Assembly (NCBI RefSeq): GCF_001375655.1
Contig: NZ_CTEN01000002.1
Location: forward strand, 1-64,000
Reading direction: 5' to 3'
DNA length: 64,000 nucleotides
Origin: Streptococcus varani
GTDB taxonomy: Bacteria; Bacillota; Bacilli; Lactobacillales; Streptococcaceae
The notes beneath the pieces are model-generated. The model saw only the letters and a program-made list of their open reading frames with translations, had not been told where the DNA came from and ran no database searches. Below, piece by piece: positions 52,606 through 62,319 of this stretch. Every line of letters starts with the position of its first letter. Positions within the stretch are counted from its first letter, which is position 1. A program made the position numbers and the translations under genes.

Positions 52606-53120
52606 GCAACACCTCCCATTGTGACTTCAATTTTCTCAAACATTTCCGTTACAGCCACTGTTTTGACAACAGTATCCGTGGTTAAAATAGCTTCTGAGAA
52701 ATAATCTGCATTCCCATTCACTACTAGTTTGGATAAACCACTTTTCAGAATATCCATATTGAGTAATTGACCGATAACACCAGTTGAAGCCACACCAACT
52801 AATTCGGGTTCAATCCCCAATTTATCCGCCGTCCACTTTTGCATGCTATAAGCATCTTTCATACCTTGCTGACCAGTACAAGAATTGGCACAGCCTGAGT
52901 TGACAAGGATAGCGCGCATCTTTCTGGATTTTGCAATCGCTTCTTTTGTGACAGTTAGAGGAGCTGCAATAACCTTATTAGTCGTGTAAACCCCTGCCAC
53001 GCTGGCAGAAACGTCTGAAACAATCCAACCCAAATCCATTTTTTTCTTCTTAAATCCAGCATGTAGTCCATCGGCCGAAAAACCAATTGGGGTAGCAATA
53101 CTTCCTTTGATTACTTTCAT
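52605..53120 (-). pseudogene. argJ: argJ, truncated by IS remnant
   Basis: ArgJ transfers acetyl groups from N-acetylornithine to glutamate in arginine synthesis and normally has about 400 residues with self-cleavage at an internal Thr. Only about 172 residues remain (GSIATPIGFSADGLHAGFKK, VSASVAGVYTTNKVIAAPL, LVNSGCANSCTGQQG). The frame leaves the ArgJ sequence right after VTMGGVA, before the conserved KGSGM and the cleavage site, where IS sequence begins. The nucleophile half is lost, so the gene is dead. Confidence 0.88.
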
Positions 53121-53138
53121 TTCTATTATCCTTTTATT

Positions 53139-54160
53139 CTAGAGATAGCTAGGAGCCATGGTAAAACCAGATGTCTCATCCCAGCCCAACATGATATTTA
53201 GATTTTGAACGGCTTGTCCAGCTGCACCTTTGAGTAAATTATCAATAACAGCAATCACAGTTACAATTTTGCTTACTGGATTATAGGCAAAGCCAATATC
53301 TGTAAAATTGGAGCCTATGACATTGTGTAGTTCGGGAAGCTCTTTCTGAATTCGAACAAATGGCTTATCTGCATAAATCTTTGTAAAGGCAGATTCGATG
53401 TCAAGGTCTGTAATGTCATCCTTTATCCTAGCATAACACGTAGCCATAATCCCCCGGTTGACAGGTAGTAGCGATGTTGAAAATTGGATATAGTCCAAAC
53501 TCTGCTCAAAAGTCTTTAATTGTTGAACAATCTCTGGGATATGTTGGTGATGATTCAGTTTGTAGGTCACATAGTTATCATGAACATTGACAAAATGACT
53601 GGATTCGCTCAGAGCTTTGCCTGCACCAGTCAGACCTGACTTAGCATCGATAATGATGGAGTTGGGTTCGATTAGTTTTTCTAGCAAAAGTGGAGCTAAA
53701 GCAAGACTCGTTGCTGTAGCGTAGCAACCTGGATTGGCGATGAAAAATTTCTCTTTCACATCCGCAAATTCAGCCAAACCATACACAAATTTGTCCAATA
53801 TTTCTTGACTAGTCGGAACTTTACCATACCATTTTTCGTAACTTCTAGCAGGTAAACGATGATCACCAGATAAATCAATAATCGGAAAATCTGCTTCTAC
53901 AAATTCCATAGCCAAATCTTTTGCAACCCCACTTGGTGTAGCAAAAAAACTAAGTCAGCTTTCTTCATAATAATCTCTGCATCAAAAGCTTGAATCATTA
54001 AATCGCAAATTCCAGATAAGTAAGGATAAATATCAGATAGTTTTTGCCCAAGATTTTTGCTAGCATGAATAGAAACAAGCTCAACTCTTGGATGCTGATG
54101 CAAGATTCGAACTAACTCCAGTCCACTGTAACCTGTGATTCCAACAATCGATACTTCCAT
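53139..54160 (-). pseudogene. argC: argC, frameshifted
   Basis: N-acetyl-gamma-glutamyl-phosphate reductase catalyses the third step of arginine synthesis. The N-terminal NADP fold (MEVSIVGITGYSGLELVRIL) and C-terminal part with the catalytic Cys ([15 protein letters not shown]) are in two frames. The A run at 53943-53949 has seven bases; eight would restore [19 protein letters not shown]. The start at 54160 follows GGGGTG. A promoter and ArgR box remain upstream. With argJ cut and argB and argD absent, the operon is non-functional even if the indel is an error. Confidence 0.88.
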
Positions 54161-54173
54161 CTTATTCACCCCT

Positions 54174-54189
54174 TTGTATAAATATACAA
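54174..54189 (-). promoter_or_regulatory. ArgR box upstream of argC
   Basis: TTGTATAAATATACAA has perfect 7-bp arms and fits the ArgR half-site pattern TGNATWWWWATNCA. It lies just downstream of the argC promoter and before its ribosome binding site. Confidence 0.72.
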
Positions 54190-54194
54190 CATAT

Positions 54195-54223
54195 TCTAAA
54201 GGTTATTGAATGAAATGTCAATA
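54195..54223 (-). promoter_or_regulatory. argC promoter
   Basis: On the minus strand TTGACA, a 17-nt spacer and TAGAAT lie immediately upstream of the ArgR box. Confidence 0.7.
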
Positions 54224-54284
54224 AAAAATTGATAAAAAAAGAAAATTATACGTTTTATTTTATAAAAATACGAACAATGATTAA

Positions 54285-54311
54285 AAAAAGCCAGCTATAG
54301 CTGGCCAATCT
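54285..54311 (-). terminator. terminator after the FAD-binding protein gene
   Basis: On the minus strand the perfect palindrome GCCAGCTATAGCTGGC is followed by seven T. Confidence 0.88.
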
Positions 54312-54314
54312 TAA

Positions 54315-55751
54315 TTATAAAATAGCTTTTTCAGCCATTTTTTGTATTTTTATAGTTGAATTATTTTGGTAAACACTTCCGTTGACAAGACTACCATGAG
54401 CAAAGAGAGTTGCTAAAATTCCATATTTCGGTGAAATCACGCGCATGCTTTGAGGATCAATAGTCAATCCACCTTCTGAAGAGATTTGAGCCAGTTCCTG
54501 ATAGAGGAGTGATTTCAAGATAGGGTCAGCTTTTTGCTGATTATCGGAATTTAATTGGTATCCTGTAGCATTCACAACACCATTCACAGAGATCGATTGT
54601 CCATCTTTTCCTTTCATAACAAAATCAGCAGATAACTTCACCAACTCCTCAACATCATTGATAATAGTCAACCGTCCAGATTTTACAGCATCTAAAAGAA
54701 ATCTTGCTGAATCATATGGCATGGGATTACGAAGATTTACAATCCATTTATGGTATTTTCCTTTGTATACTTTCCGATCTTTGGCAGGCATTAAAGGCCA
54801 TAAATCTGTGAACCAATCGGACACGTGTGAGGCCAATTTTTGTAATAAATAGAACCTTTCAGCATGCTGAATAGATGCTTCTATACCCTCAAAACCGGCT
54901 ACTAAATAGTCCTCTAAAAATTGGTCCCACTCTCCTAGACCTAAAGCTTTTAATTCAGCATGAAACAGTTCTTGGAATTCATCCATTTCAAAAAGTTTAT
55001 CCATCTGCAATAAGCGTTTTTCTAATCTTTCTTGCGTCATGATCCTAAATTCAACTGCTACTTCATGCATGCTGCGTACAGTAGGAAAATAATTGGATCT
55101 TGAAAAAACATGAATAGTGGCATTACTATGAGAAATGAGCCACTTGAGAACATCAACAGCGGCCAATCCTGTTCCAATCACTGCTAGTCTTTCCTTTGAC
55201 TTCATATTTGTCAACATTTGGTCTAGTGGATAAGGGTCTGCTATGTAACCTTCCCTGCCTTCAAGTTCATAGGGATCTATGGGAGGTAGAGCTCCGCAGG
55301 CTAAATGCACTTCATCAAAGATTTGTTTTCCTTGACCATCTGGTACGGTCAAGAGCCACTGCTTCTCCTCAGCCAAATACTCAATTGCCTCAACTTTTTG
55401 CTCAATTACTTTTATTGACAGTTGGCTTTGTAAGTTCGTTAGGGATTCCTTCATATAGTCCCCGTAAATGGAATGCGGGACATAAGGACTCATTTTCTTC
55501 CATTTTTTGTGCTCCAACCATTTTTCAAAATCTGACATGTCGTGATAATCAAAAGAAATATCATCAATGGGAGAATTAATTAAGGCTAGATCACTATCTT
55601 CTTGAAATGGAATCCCATGCCCAATATACTTTGTTTCATCAAAACAGGCCATTTCATAATGAGTAAGAGTATCCTTAGGTAATCGTGACAAGGCCAGTAG
55701 AACGGCCGAACCACTTACTCCTAAACCGATGACTGCAATTTTTTTCGACAT
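54315..55751 (-). CDS. FAD/NAD(P)-binding protein
   Basis: The 478-residue protein has an N-terminal dinucleotide fold KKIAVIGLGVSGSAVLLAL, a second near the middle (RLAVIGTGLAAVDVLKWLI) and the C-terminal NATGYQLNSDNQQKADP typical of large FAD-dependent oxidoreductases in the NAD_binding_9 family. The start at 55751 follows GGAGG; an in-frame start at 55832 lacks this. Substrate unknown. It is monocistronic with its own terminator. Confidence 0.85.
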   Translation of the reverse strand: MSKKIAVIGLGVSGSAVLLALSRLPKDTLTHYEMACFDETKYIGHGIPFQEDSDLALINSPIDDISFDYHDMSDFEKWLEHKKWKKMSPYVPHSIYGDYMKESLTNLQSQLSIKVIEQKVEAIEYLAEEKQWLLTVPDGQGKQIFDEVHLACGALPPIDPYELEGREGYIADPYPLDQMLTNMKSKERLAVIGTGLAAVDVLKWLISHSNATIHVFSRSNYFPTVRSMHEVAVEFRIMTQERLEKRLLQMDKLFEMDEFQELFHAELKALGLGEWDQFLEDYLVAGFEGIEASIQHAERFYLLQKLASHVSDWFTDLWPLMPAKDRKVYKGKYHKWIVNLRNPMPYDSARFLLDAVKSGRLTIINDVEELVKLSADFVMKGKDGQSISVNGVVNATGYQLNSDNQQKADPILKSLLYQELAQISSEGGLTIDPQSMRVISPKYGILATLFAHGSLVNGSVYQNNSTIKIQKMAEKAIL

Positions 55752-55924
55752 GTCCAAACCTCCATCTTTCTCTATTATAACATAGAAGAAACAAAGAGAC
55801 TTATCCCAATCACATGGATGACAATAGTTCATTATAAGTCATATCTGTATATAAAAGATAGATAGAGCTTATAATATGATGGTGCTATGAAAAGAGATTT
55901 TCAAGATTTGGATGAATAGAAAAT

Positions 55925-55952
55925 AGGTACCCATTTTTGGATACCTTGTTTT
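55925..55952. terminator. terminator after kdgT
   Basis: AGGTACCC (55925-55932) pairs with GGATACCT (55939-55946) with one G-U pair; T- and A-rich tracts flank it on both sides. Confidence 0.75.
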
Positions 55953-56828
55953 TATTTTGATATTTTTTTAGCTAAAAGGGGTGAAAAAATTGCTGTTCCG
56001 ACTACCCCTAAAGTAACAATTGCCGCAGCTTCTGGTGCATAAACGGCAATTTCTGGATTACTTGCTGACATGAGGAGAGGCACACTAGCTGAAACACCTG
56101 CAATGGTAGAAAGTCCAATTGAGGATACACCTTTTCTTCTCAAAATATATTTCTCAGTTAAGAACAATGATACCAGGAATTCCTGCTTTAAGGGCATCTA
56201 ACATATTGATACCTGCACCCACTGCCCATCCCAAGAGGATAATGATGTATGGCATGGCAGAGGACATGAGTTTGGCTAATTCTCTGTCTGTATTCCCGAT
56301 TATGATACCTAGTATCAAAGGAATCAAAGTAGAGATAAACGGCATGATATTAATATTAGTGGGGTTAATGAAACCATAGATAATCATAGGAACTAATGGT
56401 GAGGCTAACAAGGATACCAAGCCAAAGGCAGACTGATCCACCGGATCCCCAAAATCTCTTACAATGCCCAAAAAAAGCGTTGGATTGGTCGAGGTTAAGG
56501 TTGTAATAAAAGCAATGGCACTCAAGCCCCAGAAACCATCCAAGCCAAAGAAAGATACAAAAGCAAGTGACAAAAGAATATTTATAGCCAAGCGGATACC
56601 AATTAACAAACTATACCGTTTTGCTACTTTTCCTATGGTTGTGAAATCAAGACTACAAGCCGAAATCATAACAGCCGATCCCAGAATAAAACCCAAGGCA
56701 GAACCAGATAAAAGACCTTCTGTTAAACCGCCAATTTTAAAAAGATTAGGGAAAAAACTATGAATAAGGGAAGATAGAAACATGGGAATTAAAAGAGTCC
56801 CCCCTGGAAATTTTGACATTAATTTCAT
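55952..56828 (-). pseudogene. 2-keto-3-deoxygluconate permease-like gene (kdgT family), frameshifted
   Basis: Two frames form one KdgT-type carrier of about 290 residues. The first (MKLMSKFPGGTLLIPMFLSS to ALKAGIPGIIVL) ends at 56154; the second continues TEKYILRRKGVSSIGLSTIA to LLAKKISK. Removing one A near 56153-56156 restores VLTEKYIL. It follows the amidohydrolase gene by 3 bases, so the pair is one operon under a CodY box. KDG substrate is only a family label; import of an acylated amino acid or related acid would fit the partner better. Confidence 0.78.
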
Positions 56829-56831
56829 TGA

Positions 56832-58019
56832 TTAGACCTCCAATAATCCAAAATATTCTAAGACAGCTGCTCCCATTGCCTTAGCAGCAACCATCATCGA
56901 TTCTTCGACGATGTCAAACTTAGGATGATGATGTGGATAGGCAGAATCAAAAGGTTGGGCCCCGATATAGAAGAAGGAACAAGGTAATTCCCTCGAATAG
57001 TAGGCAAAATCTTCTGAAGGACTGAGTGGTCCACAATCTTCAACATCTTCTACTTCTTTTATATTAGCCTTCTCAACTGCCCTAACAATGAGTTTGGTTA
57101 TCTTCCCATCATTGATTAAGACAGGATAGTCATTCTTATAATCCAAGTCTATGATGCAATGATAGGTTTCAGCCATACCACGGCAAATCCGAGCCACTTC
57201 TTTCTCAATTAGGTCTCTTGTCGCATCAGACATGCATCGCACATCCCCTTCCAGTTCCACTGAATCCTTGATAACATTGAATTGACCTTTAGCATCAAAT
57301 GAACCGATGGTCACAACTCCTGGATCAAAAGGATTGAGTCGACGGGATACAATGGATTGTAAATTAACTACCAATTGGCTAGCAATCAAAATAGCATCAT
57401 TGGCCTCATGCGGAGCTGCCCCATGACCACCACTTCCTTGCACCTTGATGACAAATTTAGCTCGTGCTTGCTGGGTTGGGCCCTCATGATAAAAAACCTT
57501 TCCATAAGGCATCTGAGACATGACGTGGCAACCAATCACATTGTCGACACCATCCAGGACACCATCCGCAATCATATGAATAGCACCACCAGGAGGCATT
57601 TCCTCTGCCGGTTGATGAATCAAAACAACTCTACCGATTAAATCACTCTTAAGTTCTAACAAGCAGTCTGCTAAAACAAGCAGATAAGCCGTATGTGCAT
57701 CATGACCACAAGCATGCATGACCCCCTCTTCAAGCGAGGCAAATGACAGACCAGTCTCTTCAAAAATCGGTAAAGCATCGAAATCAGCTCTTAAAGCTAG
57801 TGTTTTTCCAGCTTTTCCAGAATCAATGGTCACTTTGATTCCATACCCACCCATATTCATTTCAAGTTTTACATCTTTACCTTCATACTGTCTAGCAATA
57901 TAAGCACTCGTTTCCTTTTCTTGAAAAGACAACTCTGGGTGTTGATGCAACCACCGTCTATGTTTCAGCATATCAGGCCACTTGGACTCTAATAATGAAA
58001 ATAATCTTTCTTTTAACAT
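56832..58019 (-). CDS. M20 family N-acyl-amino-acid amidohydrolase
   Basis: The 395-residue metallo-hydrolase removes acyl groups from amino acids or related amides. Metal-binding motifs are HACGHDAHTAYLL (near residue 102), HQPAEEMPPGGA, GCHVMSQMPYG and a C-terminal PSEDFAYYSRELPCSFFYIG. The dimerisation insert covers about 180-295. AGGTTTATAAGAA precedes the ATG. A perfect CodY box lies 43 bases upstream, so expression should rise when branched-chain amino acids are scarce. The permease-like gene follows. Confidence 0.92.
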   Translation of the reverse strand: MLKERLFSLLESKWPDMLKHRRWLHQHPELSFQEKETSAYIARQYEGKDVKLEMNMGGYGIKVTIDSGKAGKTLALRADFDALPIFEETGLSFASLEEGVMHACGHDAHTAYLLVLADCLLELKSDLIGRVVLIHQPAEEMPPGGAIHMIADGVLDGVDNVIGCHVMSQMPYGKVFYHEGPTQQARAKFVIKVQGSGGHGAAPHEANDAILIASQLVVNLQSIVSRRLNPFDPGVVTIGSFDAKGQFNVIKDSVELEGDVRCMSDATRDLIEKEVARICRGMAETYHCIIDLDYKNDYPVLINDGKITKLIVRAVEKANIKEVEDVEDCGPLSPSEDFAYYSRELPCSFFYIGAQPFDSAYPHHHPKFDIVEESMMVAAKAMGAAVLEYFGLLEV

Positions 58020-58061
58020 TTCTTATAAACCTCCAATCACTATTGTACCAAATATTTAAGA

Positions 58062-58076
58062 AATTTTCAGAAAATT
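58062..58076 (-). promoter_or_regulatory. perfect CodY box upstream of the amidohydrolase operon
   Basis: AATTTTCAGAAAATT matches the CodY consensus at all 15 positions. It overlaps the -35 region of a promoter with -10 TACAAT preceded by TGG on the minus strand. Confidence 0.85.
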
Positions 58077-58136
58077 TTGTCAGTCTTGAAGTGCTATTCT
58101 GTTTGCTCAGGCCTGTAGATAGTTTTTTAAAAAATC

Positions 58137-58166
58137 AAAAAACCACTACTCTTGTGAGTAATGGTT
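58137..58166 (-). terminator. terminator of the rplJL operon
   Basis: On the minus strand CCATTACTC pairs with GAGTAGTGG (one G-U pair) around ACAA, followed by TTTTTTG. Confidence 0.88.
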
Positions 58167-58194
58167 GATGTAAGCAATTGGCTTAGAAACTCTA

Positions 58195-58560
58195 TTATTT
58201 AAGAGTTACTGAAGCACCAGCTTCTTCCAATTTAGCTTTAAGTTCTTCAGCTTCAGCTGCAGAAACACCTTCTTTAAGTACAGATGGTGCGTTGTCAACA
58301 AGAGCTTTCGCTTCTTTAAGACCTTCGCCTGTGATTTCACGTACAACTTTGATAACGCCAACTTTTTTGTCGCCAGCTGCAGTCAATTCAACGTCGAATG
58401 AATCTTTAGCTTCTTCAGCAGCACCACCAGCTGCAGCAGCAGCTACAGGAGCAGCTGCAGTTACACCAAATTCTTCTTCGATCGCTTTTACAAGATCGTT
58501 AAGCTCAAGGATTGTAGCTTCTTTAATTTCAGCAATAATGTTTTCAATGTTCAATGCCAT
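58195..58560 (-). CDS. rplL: ribosomal protein L7/L12
   Basis: The 121-residue stalk protein recruits translation factors to the 50S subunit. The N-terminal dimerisation domain ([20 protein letters not shown]) is followed by an Ala/Gly-rich hinge ([14 protein letters not shown]) and the globular domain ([23 protein letters not shown]). The start at 58560 gives the standard length. It follows rplJ on the same strand. Confidence 0.97.
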   Translation of the reverse strand: MALNIENIIAEIKEATILELNDLVKAIEEEFGVTAAAPVAAAAAGGAAEEAKDSFDVELTAAGDKKVGVIKVVREITGEGLKEAKALVDNAPSVLKEGVSAAEAEELKAKLEEAGASVTLK

Positions 58561-58626
58561 TGTGATTTCCTCCAAATAGGTTATTAAAATGTTGTTTGTA
58601 GCACTAAGCAGCTACGCTCTGACACA

Positions 58627-59121
58627 TTAAGCTGCGTCTTCTTTTTCTGCAACTGCTTTGACAGCATATGCAACGTTGCGAACTGGTGCTTGAAGTACAG
58701 AAAGCAACATAGAAAGCATGCCTTCGCGGTTTGGCAATGTTGCAAGTGCTTCGATTTCTTCTTTAGAAGAAACGTTACCTTCAACAGCTCCACCTTTGAT
58801 TTCAAGAGCATCAGCAGTTTTCGCGAAATCATAGATTGTTTTCGCTGGTGCAACTGCATCATTTGAAAATGCAACAGCTGATGGTCCTACAAATAATTCT
58901 GCAAGTCCGTCAAGTCCAGCTTGAACAGCAGCACGACGCAAGATTGAGTTTTTGATTACTTTGTACTCAACTTCTTGATCACGCAAGTTACGACGAAGAA
59001 CTGTATCTTGTTCAACAGTCAAACCACGCGCATCAACAACAACGATAGACGTTGCAGCTTTCATTTGCTCGGCAACTGCATCTACTAATTCCGCTTTTTT
59101 AGCGATAATAGCTTCACTCAT
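58627..59121 (-). CDS. rplJ: ribosomal protein L10
   Basis: The 164-residue protein anchors L7/L12 dimers to 23S rRNA. It begins [21 protein letters not shown], with the family segments [20 protein letters not shown] and [18 protein letters not shown], and a C-terminal helix that binds L12. An L10-type leader precedes it for autoregulation. GGAGGTAAAAC lies before the ATG. Confidence 0.97.
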   Translation of the reverse strand: MSEAIIAKKAELVDAVAEQMKAATSIVVVDARGLTVEQDTVLRRNLRDQEVEYKVIKNSILRRAAVQAGLDGLAELFVGPSAVAFSNDAVAPAKTIYDFAKTADALEIKGGAVEGNVSSKEEIEALATLPNREGMLSMLLSVLQAPVRNVAYAVKAVAEKEDAA

Positions 59122-59122
59122 T

Positions 59123-59283
59123 AAGTTTTACCTCCGTTATTATTTTGGGATAGGCACAAAAAAATCGCACCTAAACCTAGACACGAAAGTACAAATACGT
59201 TATATAAAATTACGTTTTGTGCCTCGGTAGGATGATTATGAGTCCGGCTCCCCTACTGTCTTAGGTCATTTTTTTCAAACCTC
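59123..59283 (-). promoter_or_regulatory. L10 ribosomal protein leader
   Basis: The roughly 160-nt leader contains the conserved CCTAAGACAGTAGGGG and CCTACCGAGGC segments that pair as in L10 leaders of Firmicutes. L10(L12)4 binding would shut off translation or transcription of rplJL. Confidence 0.8.
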
Positions 59284-59287
59284 AATT

Positions 59288-59316
59288 ATCATATCATGTT
59301 CAGAAAAACTTGTCAA
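59288..59316 (-). promoter_or_regulatory. rplJL promoter
   Basis: On the minus strand TTGACA (59316-59311), a 17-nt spacer and TATGAT (59293-59288). Confidence 0.8.
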
Positions 59317-59390
59317 GAAAAAAACCTTCATTTTATTTGAATTATTTAGAATTATTTAGAAAAAGAGGAGCTCGTCCTCCTCTTTGCTGG

Positions 59391-60344
59391 CTAGTTTCTA
59401 AAAGTTTGATAGAGAGCTTTAATATCATTTGGTCTTGTTCGGCAACAACCACCTAAAATTTTTACTTGAAACTGCTTCTGCCAAAATTGACTATGTTCTA
59501 CTAGATTTTTAGCATCAATATCCTTTGCTTTCCAAGTCTGTGTGCAACCATCATAAATTTCACCTGAATTTGGATAGGTAACTAAGTATTTATTTGTTAG
59601 ACTTCTTATTTTTTCTAAGGCAACATCATAAAGTAAAGGTGAACTGCAGTTGATTCCAAGAGCTAGAATCTGTTTTGAATCATTAATAATCTTACAAATA
59701 TCTTCAAAACTAGTGCCGTCTGATATACTAGCGCTGTCTTGAATGGTAAAGGATAAATAGGCTTCTACATCAGGAAATTCATCAGCAAGTAATTCAACTA
59801 AGGCTTGAGCTTCCAAAGCATTTGGAATAGTTTCTAAAGCAAGCAAGTCAGCACCTTCACGTAAGAGAATCTCAATACGGGGTCTATGGAAATTTTTCAA
59901 ATCATCAAAGCTGACCTGTCCATAATCACCAGTATATTCTGAACCATTTGCCAAATATGCAGCATAGGGTCCGACATCACCTGAAATCAAAGGATAGGGA
60001 CGCTTTGATTTTTCTTGATCAGACAATTGCGACCAAACACTTTCACGTGCTTTTTTTGCTAAGCTAATAGTCTCAGCAATCATTGTTTTGGCTTCTTCTT
60101 GTGATAAGCCAGCCTCCATAAGACCAGGTATGGTTGCCTGATAAGAGGAGCTTGTAATCAAATCTGCACCCGCAGCAATATAAGTCTCGTGAATCTTTTG
60201 AATAATAGCCGCTTCTTTCATCAAATATTTAGCTGACCAAAGTTTGCCAGAAATATCATAACCTAATGCTTCTAATTCTGTTCCGAGAGCTCCGTGTAAG
60301 ATGAGGACATCATAGCGTTCTAGTAGATCTTTAAATTTTCCCAT
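59391..60344 (-). CDS. mmuM: homocysteine S-methyltransferase
   Basis: The 317-residue enzyme moves a methyl group from S-methylmethionine (or AdoMet) to homocysteine, making methionine. Zinc ligands are GINCSSP (near residue 230) and GGCCRTRP near 297. The N-terminal ILHGALGTELEALGYD is typical. It lies 9 bases after the permease gene, forming an mmuP-mmuM salvage operon for plant-derived S-methylmethionine. GGGAGTTTCC precedes the ATG. Confidence 0.94.
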   Translation of the reverse strand: MGKFKDLLERYDVLILHGALGTELEALGYDISGKLWSAKYLMKEAAIIQKIHETYIAAGADLITSSSYQATIPGLMEAGLSQEEAKTMIAETISLAKKARESVWSQLSDQEKSKRPYPLISGDVGPYAAYLANGSEYTGDYGQVSFDDLKNFHRPRIEILLREGADLLALETIPNALEAQALVELLADEFPDVEAYLSFTIQDSASISDGTSFEDICKIINDSKQILALGINCSSPLLYDVALEKIRSLTNKYLVTYPNSGEIYDGCTQTWKAKDIDAKNLVEHSQFWQKQFQVKILGGCCRTRPNDIKALYQTFRN

Positions 60345-60353
60345 GGAAACTCC

Positions 60354-61730
60354 CTACCATTTCTTAAATCGTATATAGTAATACACATAGCAAAGGAGCA
60401 TAAAAGGTACTCCAAAGTATAGTCCTGCTCTTTGAGAAGGATCCCAAGCAATTCCAGCGATAGAAACTAGCAAAAGAAGAACGGTAATCCAAGGTAAAAT
60501 TGGTGAAAATGGAGTCTTATATTCCAGTTCATCGACACGATGATTCTTTAGGAATTGTTTTCTGAAACCGATTTGTGCTAAGGGAATCGCTAGCCAGGCA
60601 ATAACAACTGCAAAACCAGCAATGGAAACCAAAGCTAAGAAAATCGTATCTGCAAAATAGATACTTGCTACCAAAGCAACAATAACACCAATCATAGATA
60701 AGAACATTGCTCGCATCGGGACACCATGTTTGTTGATTTTTACAACATTCTTACTAATCATTCCTTCGTTTGCCAATGACCAGAGCATACGGCTAGAAGC
60801 ATAAAGACCGGATGTGGATGCTGAAAGAATAGCAGTTAAAATAACAAAATTCATAATATCAGCCGCATAAGGAATACCGATTTTTTCAAAAACAGTCACG
60901 AAAGGCGCTTCTACCACTCCAGCTTGATCCATGGGTAGAAGTGAAGCTAAGACCAACATAGTCATACAAAAGAAAGTTACTAAAAGACCGATTGTTGACT
61001 TAATAGCTTTTGGGACAGCTTGTTTAGGATTATCCGTTTCACCCGCAGCTATTCCAATCATTTCGACACCCGAGAAAGCATAGTTAACAGAAAGCATGAC
61101 CGATATAAGTCCAACAAATTTATTTGGAAAGAGTCCATTAGCAGTTAAGTTTGAAAAAAGTGGGGCTGAGCTGCTTCCTTCATAAGGAAGTAGACCGAAA
61201 ACTGCTAGTAGACCGAGGAGGATAAATACAAGAATGGCATAAAATTTGATACTCGAGAAATAATCTTCAGCTGTTGCAAACCATCCAACACTCAGCATAT
61301 TTAATCCAAAGACCAGAATTGCAAAAATACTGGCAAAAACCCAGATTGGAACTCCTGGAAACCATCTCAAAGCCAATTGTGCAGCTCCGATGAACTGGGA
61401 GGCTAAAGCCACAACCCAACAGAGCCAATACATCCAAGCGACCATAAAACCTGTTCCTGGACTAATAAAGCGAGTTGCATAGGTGTGGAAGGAACCTGTA
61501 ACTGGCATGGCAACTGAAAGCTCTCCCAATGAAAACATAACCAAGTAAACCATGACTCCGCCAAAGAGATAAGATAGAATAGCTCCAAAAGGTCCAGCTT
61601 GGTTAATTGCATAACCCGAACTCAAAAAGAGTCCTGTCCCGATTACCCCACCGATAGATAGCATCTGCAAGTGACGGCTGGTCATCTGTCGATTAAACTG
61701 ACCTTCATTTTCAAAATTATGATTTTCCAT
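60354..61730 (-). CDS. mmuP: amino acid permease, probable S-methylmethionine transporter
   Basis: The 458-residue APC-family carrier has twelve membrane segments, starting SIGGVIGTGLFLSSGYAINQ in helix 1. The start at 61730 (MENHNFENEGQFNRQM) follows AGAGGAA; an upstream in-frame start lacks a site. Pairing with mmuM 9 bases away supports S-methylmethionine as substrate, though other amino acids are possible. Confidence 0.88.
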   Translation of the reverse strand: MENHNFENEGQFNRQMTSRHLQMLSIGGVIGTGLFLSSGYAINQAGPFGAILSYLFGGVMVYLVMFSLGELSVAMPVTGSFHTYATRFISPGTGFMVAWMYWLCWVVALASQFIGAAQLALRWFPGVPIWVFASIFAILVFGLNMLSVGWFATAEDYFSSIKFYAILVFILLGLLAVFGLLPYEGSSSAPLFSNLTANGLFPNKFVGLISVMLSVNYAFSGVEMIGIAAGETDNPKQAVPKAIKSTIGLLVTFFCMTMLVLASLLPMDQAGVVEAPFVTVFEKIGIPYAADIMNFVILTAILSASTSGLYASSRMLWSLANEGMISKNVVKINKHGVPMRAMFLSMIGVIVALVASIYFADTIFLALVSIAGFAVVIAWLAIPLAQIGFRKQFLKNHRVDELEYKTPFSPILPWITVLLLLVSIAGIAWDPSQRAGLYFGVPFMLLCYVYYYIRFKKW

Positions 61731-61865
61731 AAATTCCTCTTTTCCTAAATAGGATATTACTATCATAACATGGTCGGCAAACTTTGTCCTATTCATATTT
61801 TTTAAGAGCGACTTTGTCTTTCTTTATATGTCACTTATTGACAAAAATATGGCACATTTTGCAAA

Positions 61866-61892
61866 AAAAAAGAAGACCAAATGATCTTCTTC
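61866..61892 (-). terminator. terminator after the clpX-ysxC unit
   Basis: On the minus strand AAGAAGA pairs with TCTTCTT across a short loop, followed by a run of T. Confidence 0.75.
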
Positions 61893-61913
61893 ATAAAGCA
61901 ATTAGATAATAGA

Positions 61914-62318
61914 TTAATACGGATGGTTAAACAATAGGAGCAATCCATATATAGCTATAGCAAACAAGCCAATCACTAAAAAGCAAAGCATGTAGATGAT
62001 AAACTTATGCCATTGATACGTTGAATTTTTCTTCATCTTCCCATTTGTTCCAAGAAAGCCAAATAGTTGATCCAACAAAACCAATACAAATGAGACAACA
62101 AAAACGATTTCAGTTTCACTAATATCTGCAAAAATAAGGTTAAAGAGGAAAAGTAACAGCAAGAGGGGAGCCTGAAGCCATAATGCTTCTAAAATAAGCC
62201 GATTTTCAAACACTTCAACTCCTTCTTCATTCAGTTTGTTGATATGAATGAAAATTGGTATCCCTATTATTAAGCCAAGAAAGATGAAAAAACAAGAAAT
62301 CAAAAACAGAAACGTCAT
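61914..62318 (-). CDS. four-helix membrane protein of unknown function
   Basis: The 134-residue protein has about four membrane segments (about 2-24, 48-64, 69-88 and 104-129) with a charged loop (FGFLGTNGKMKKNSTYQW) before the last. It begins 1 base after the ysxC stop, so it is co-transcribed with clpX-ysxC and is the final gene before the terminator. No family is recognised. Confidence 0.8.
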   Translation of the reverse strand: MTFLFLISCFFIFLGLIIGIPIFIHINKLNEEGVEVFENRLILEALWLQAPLLLLLFLFNLIFADISETEIVFVVSFVLVLLDQLFGFLGTNGKMKKNSTYQWHKFIIYMLCFLVIGLFAIAIYGLLLLFNHPY

Positions 62319-62319
62319 C

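Noticed and set aside
55887..55919. Ten-codon frame MKRDFQDLDE after a TATAAT-like box
   Set aside because: Too short to support, no clear -35 or ribosome binding site; could be chance in AT-rich DNA.
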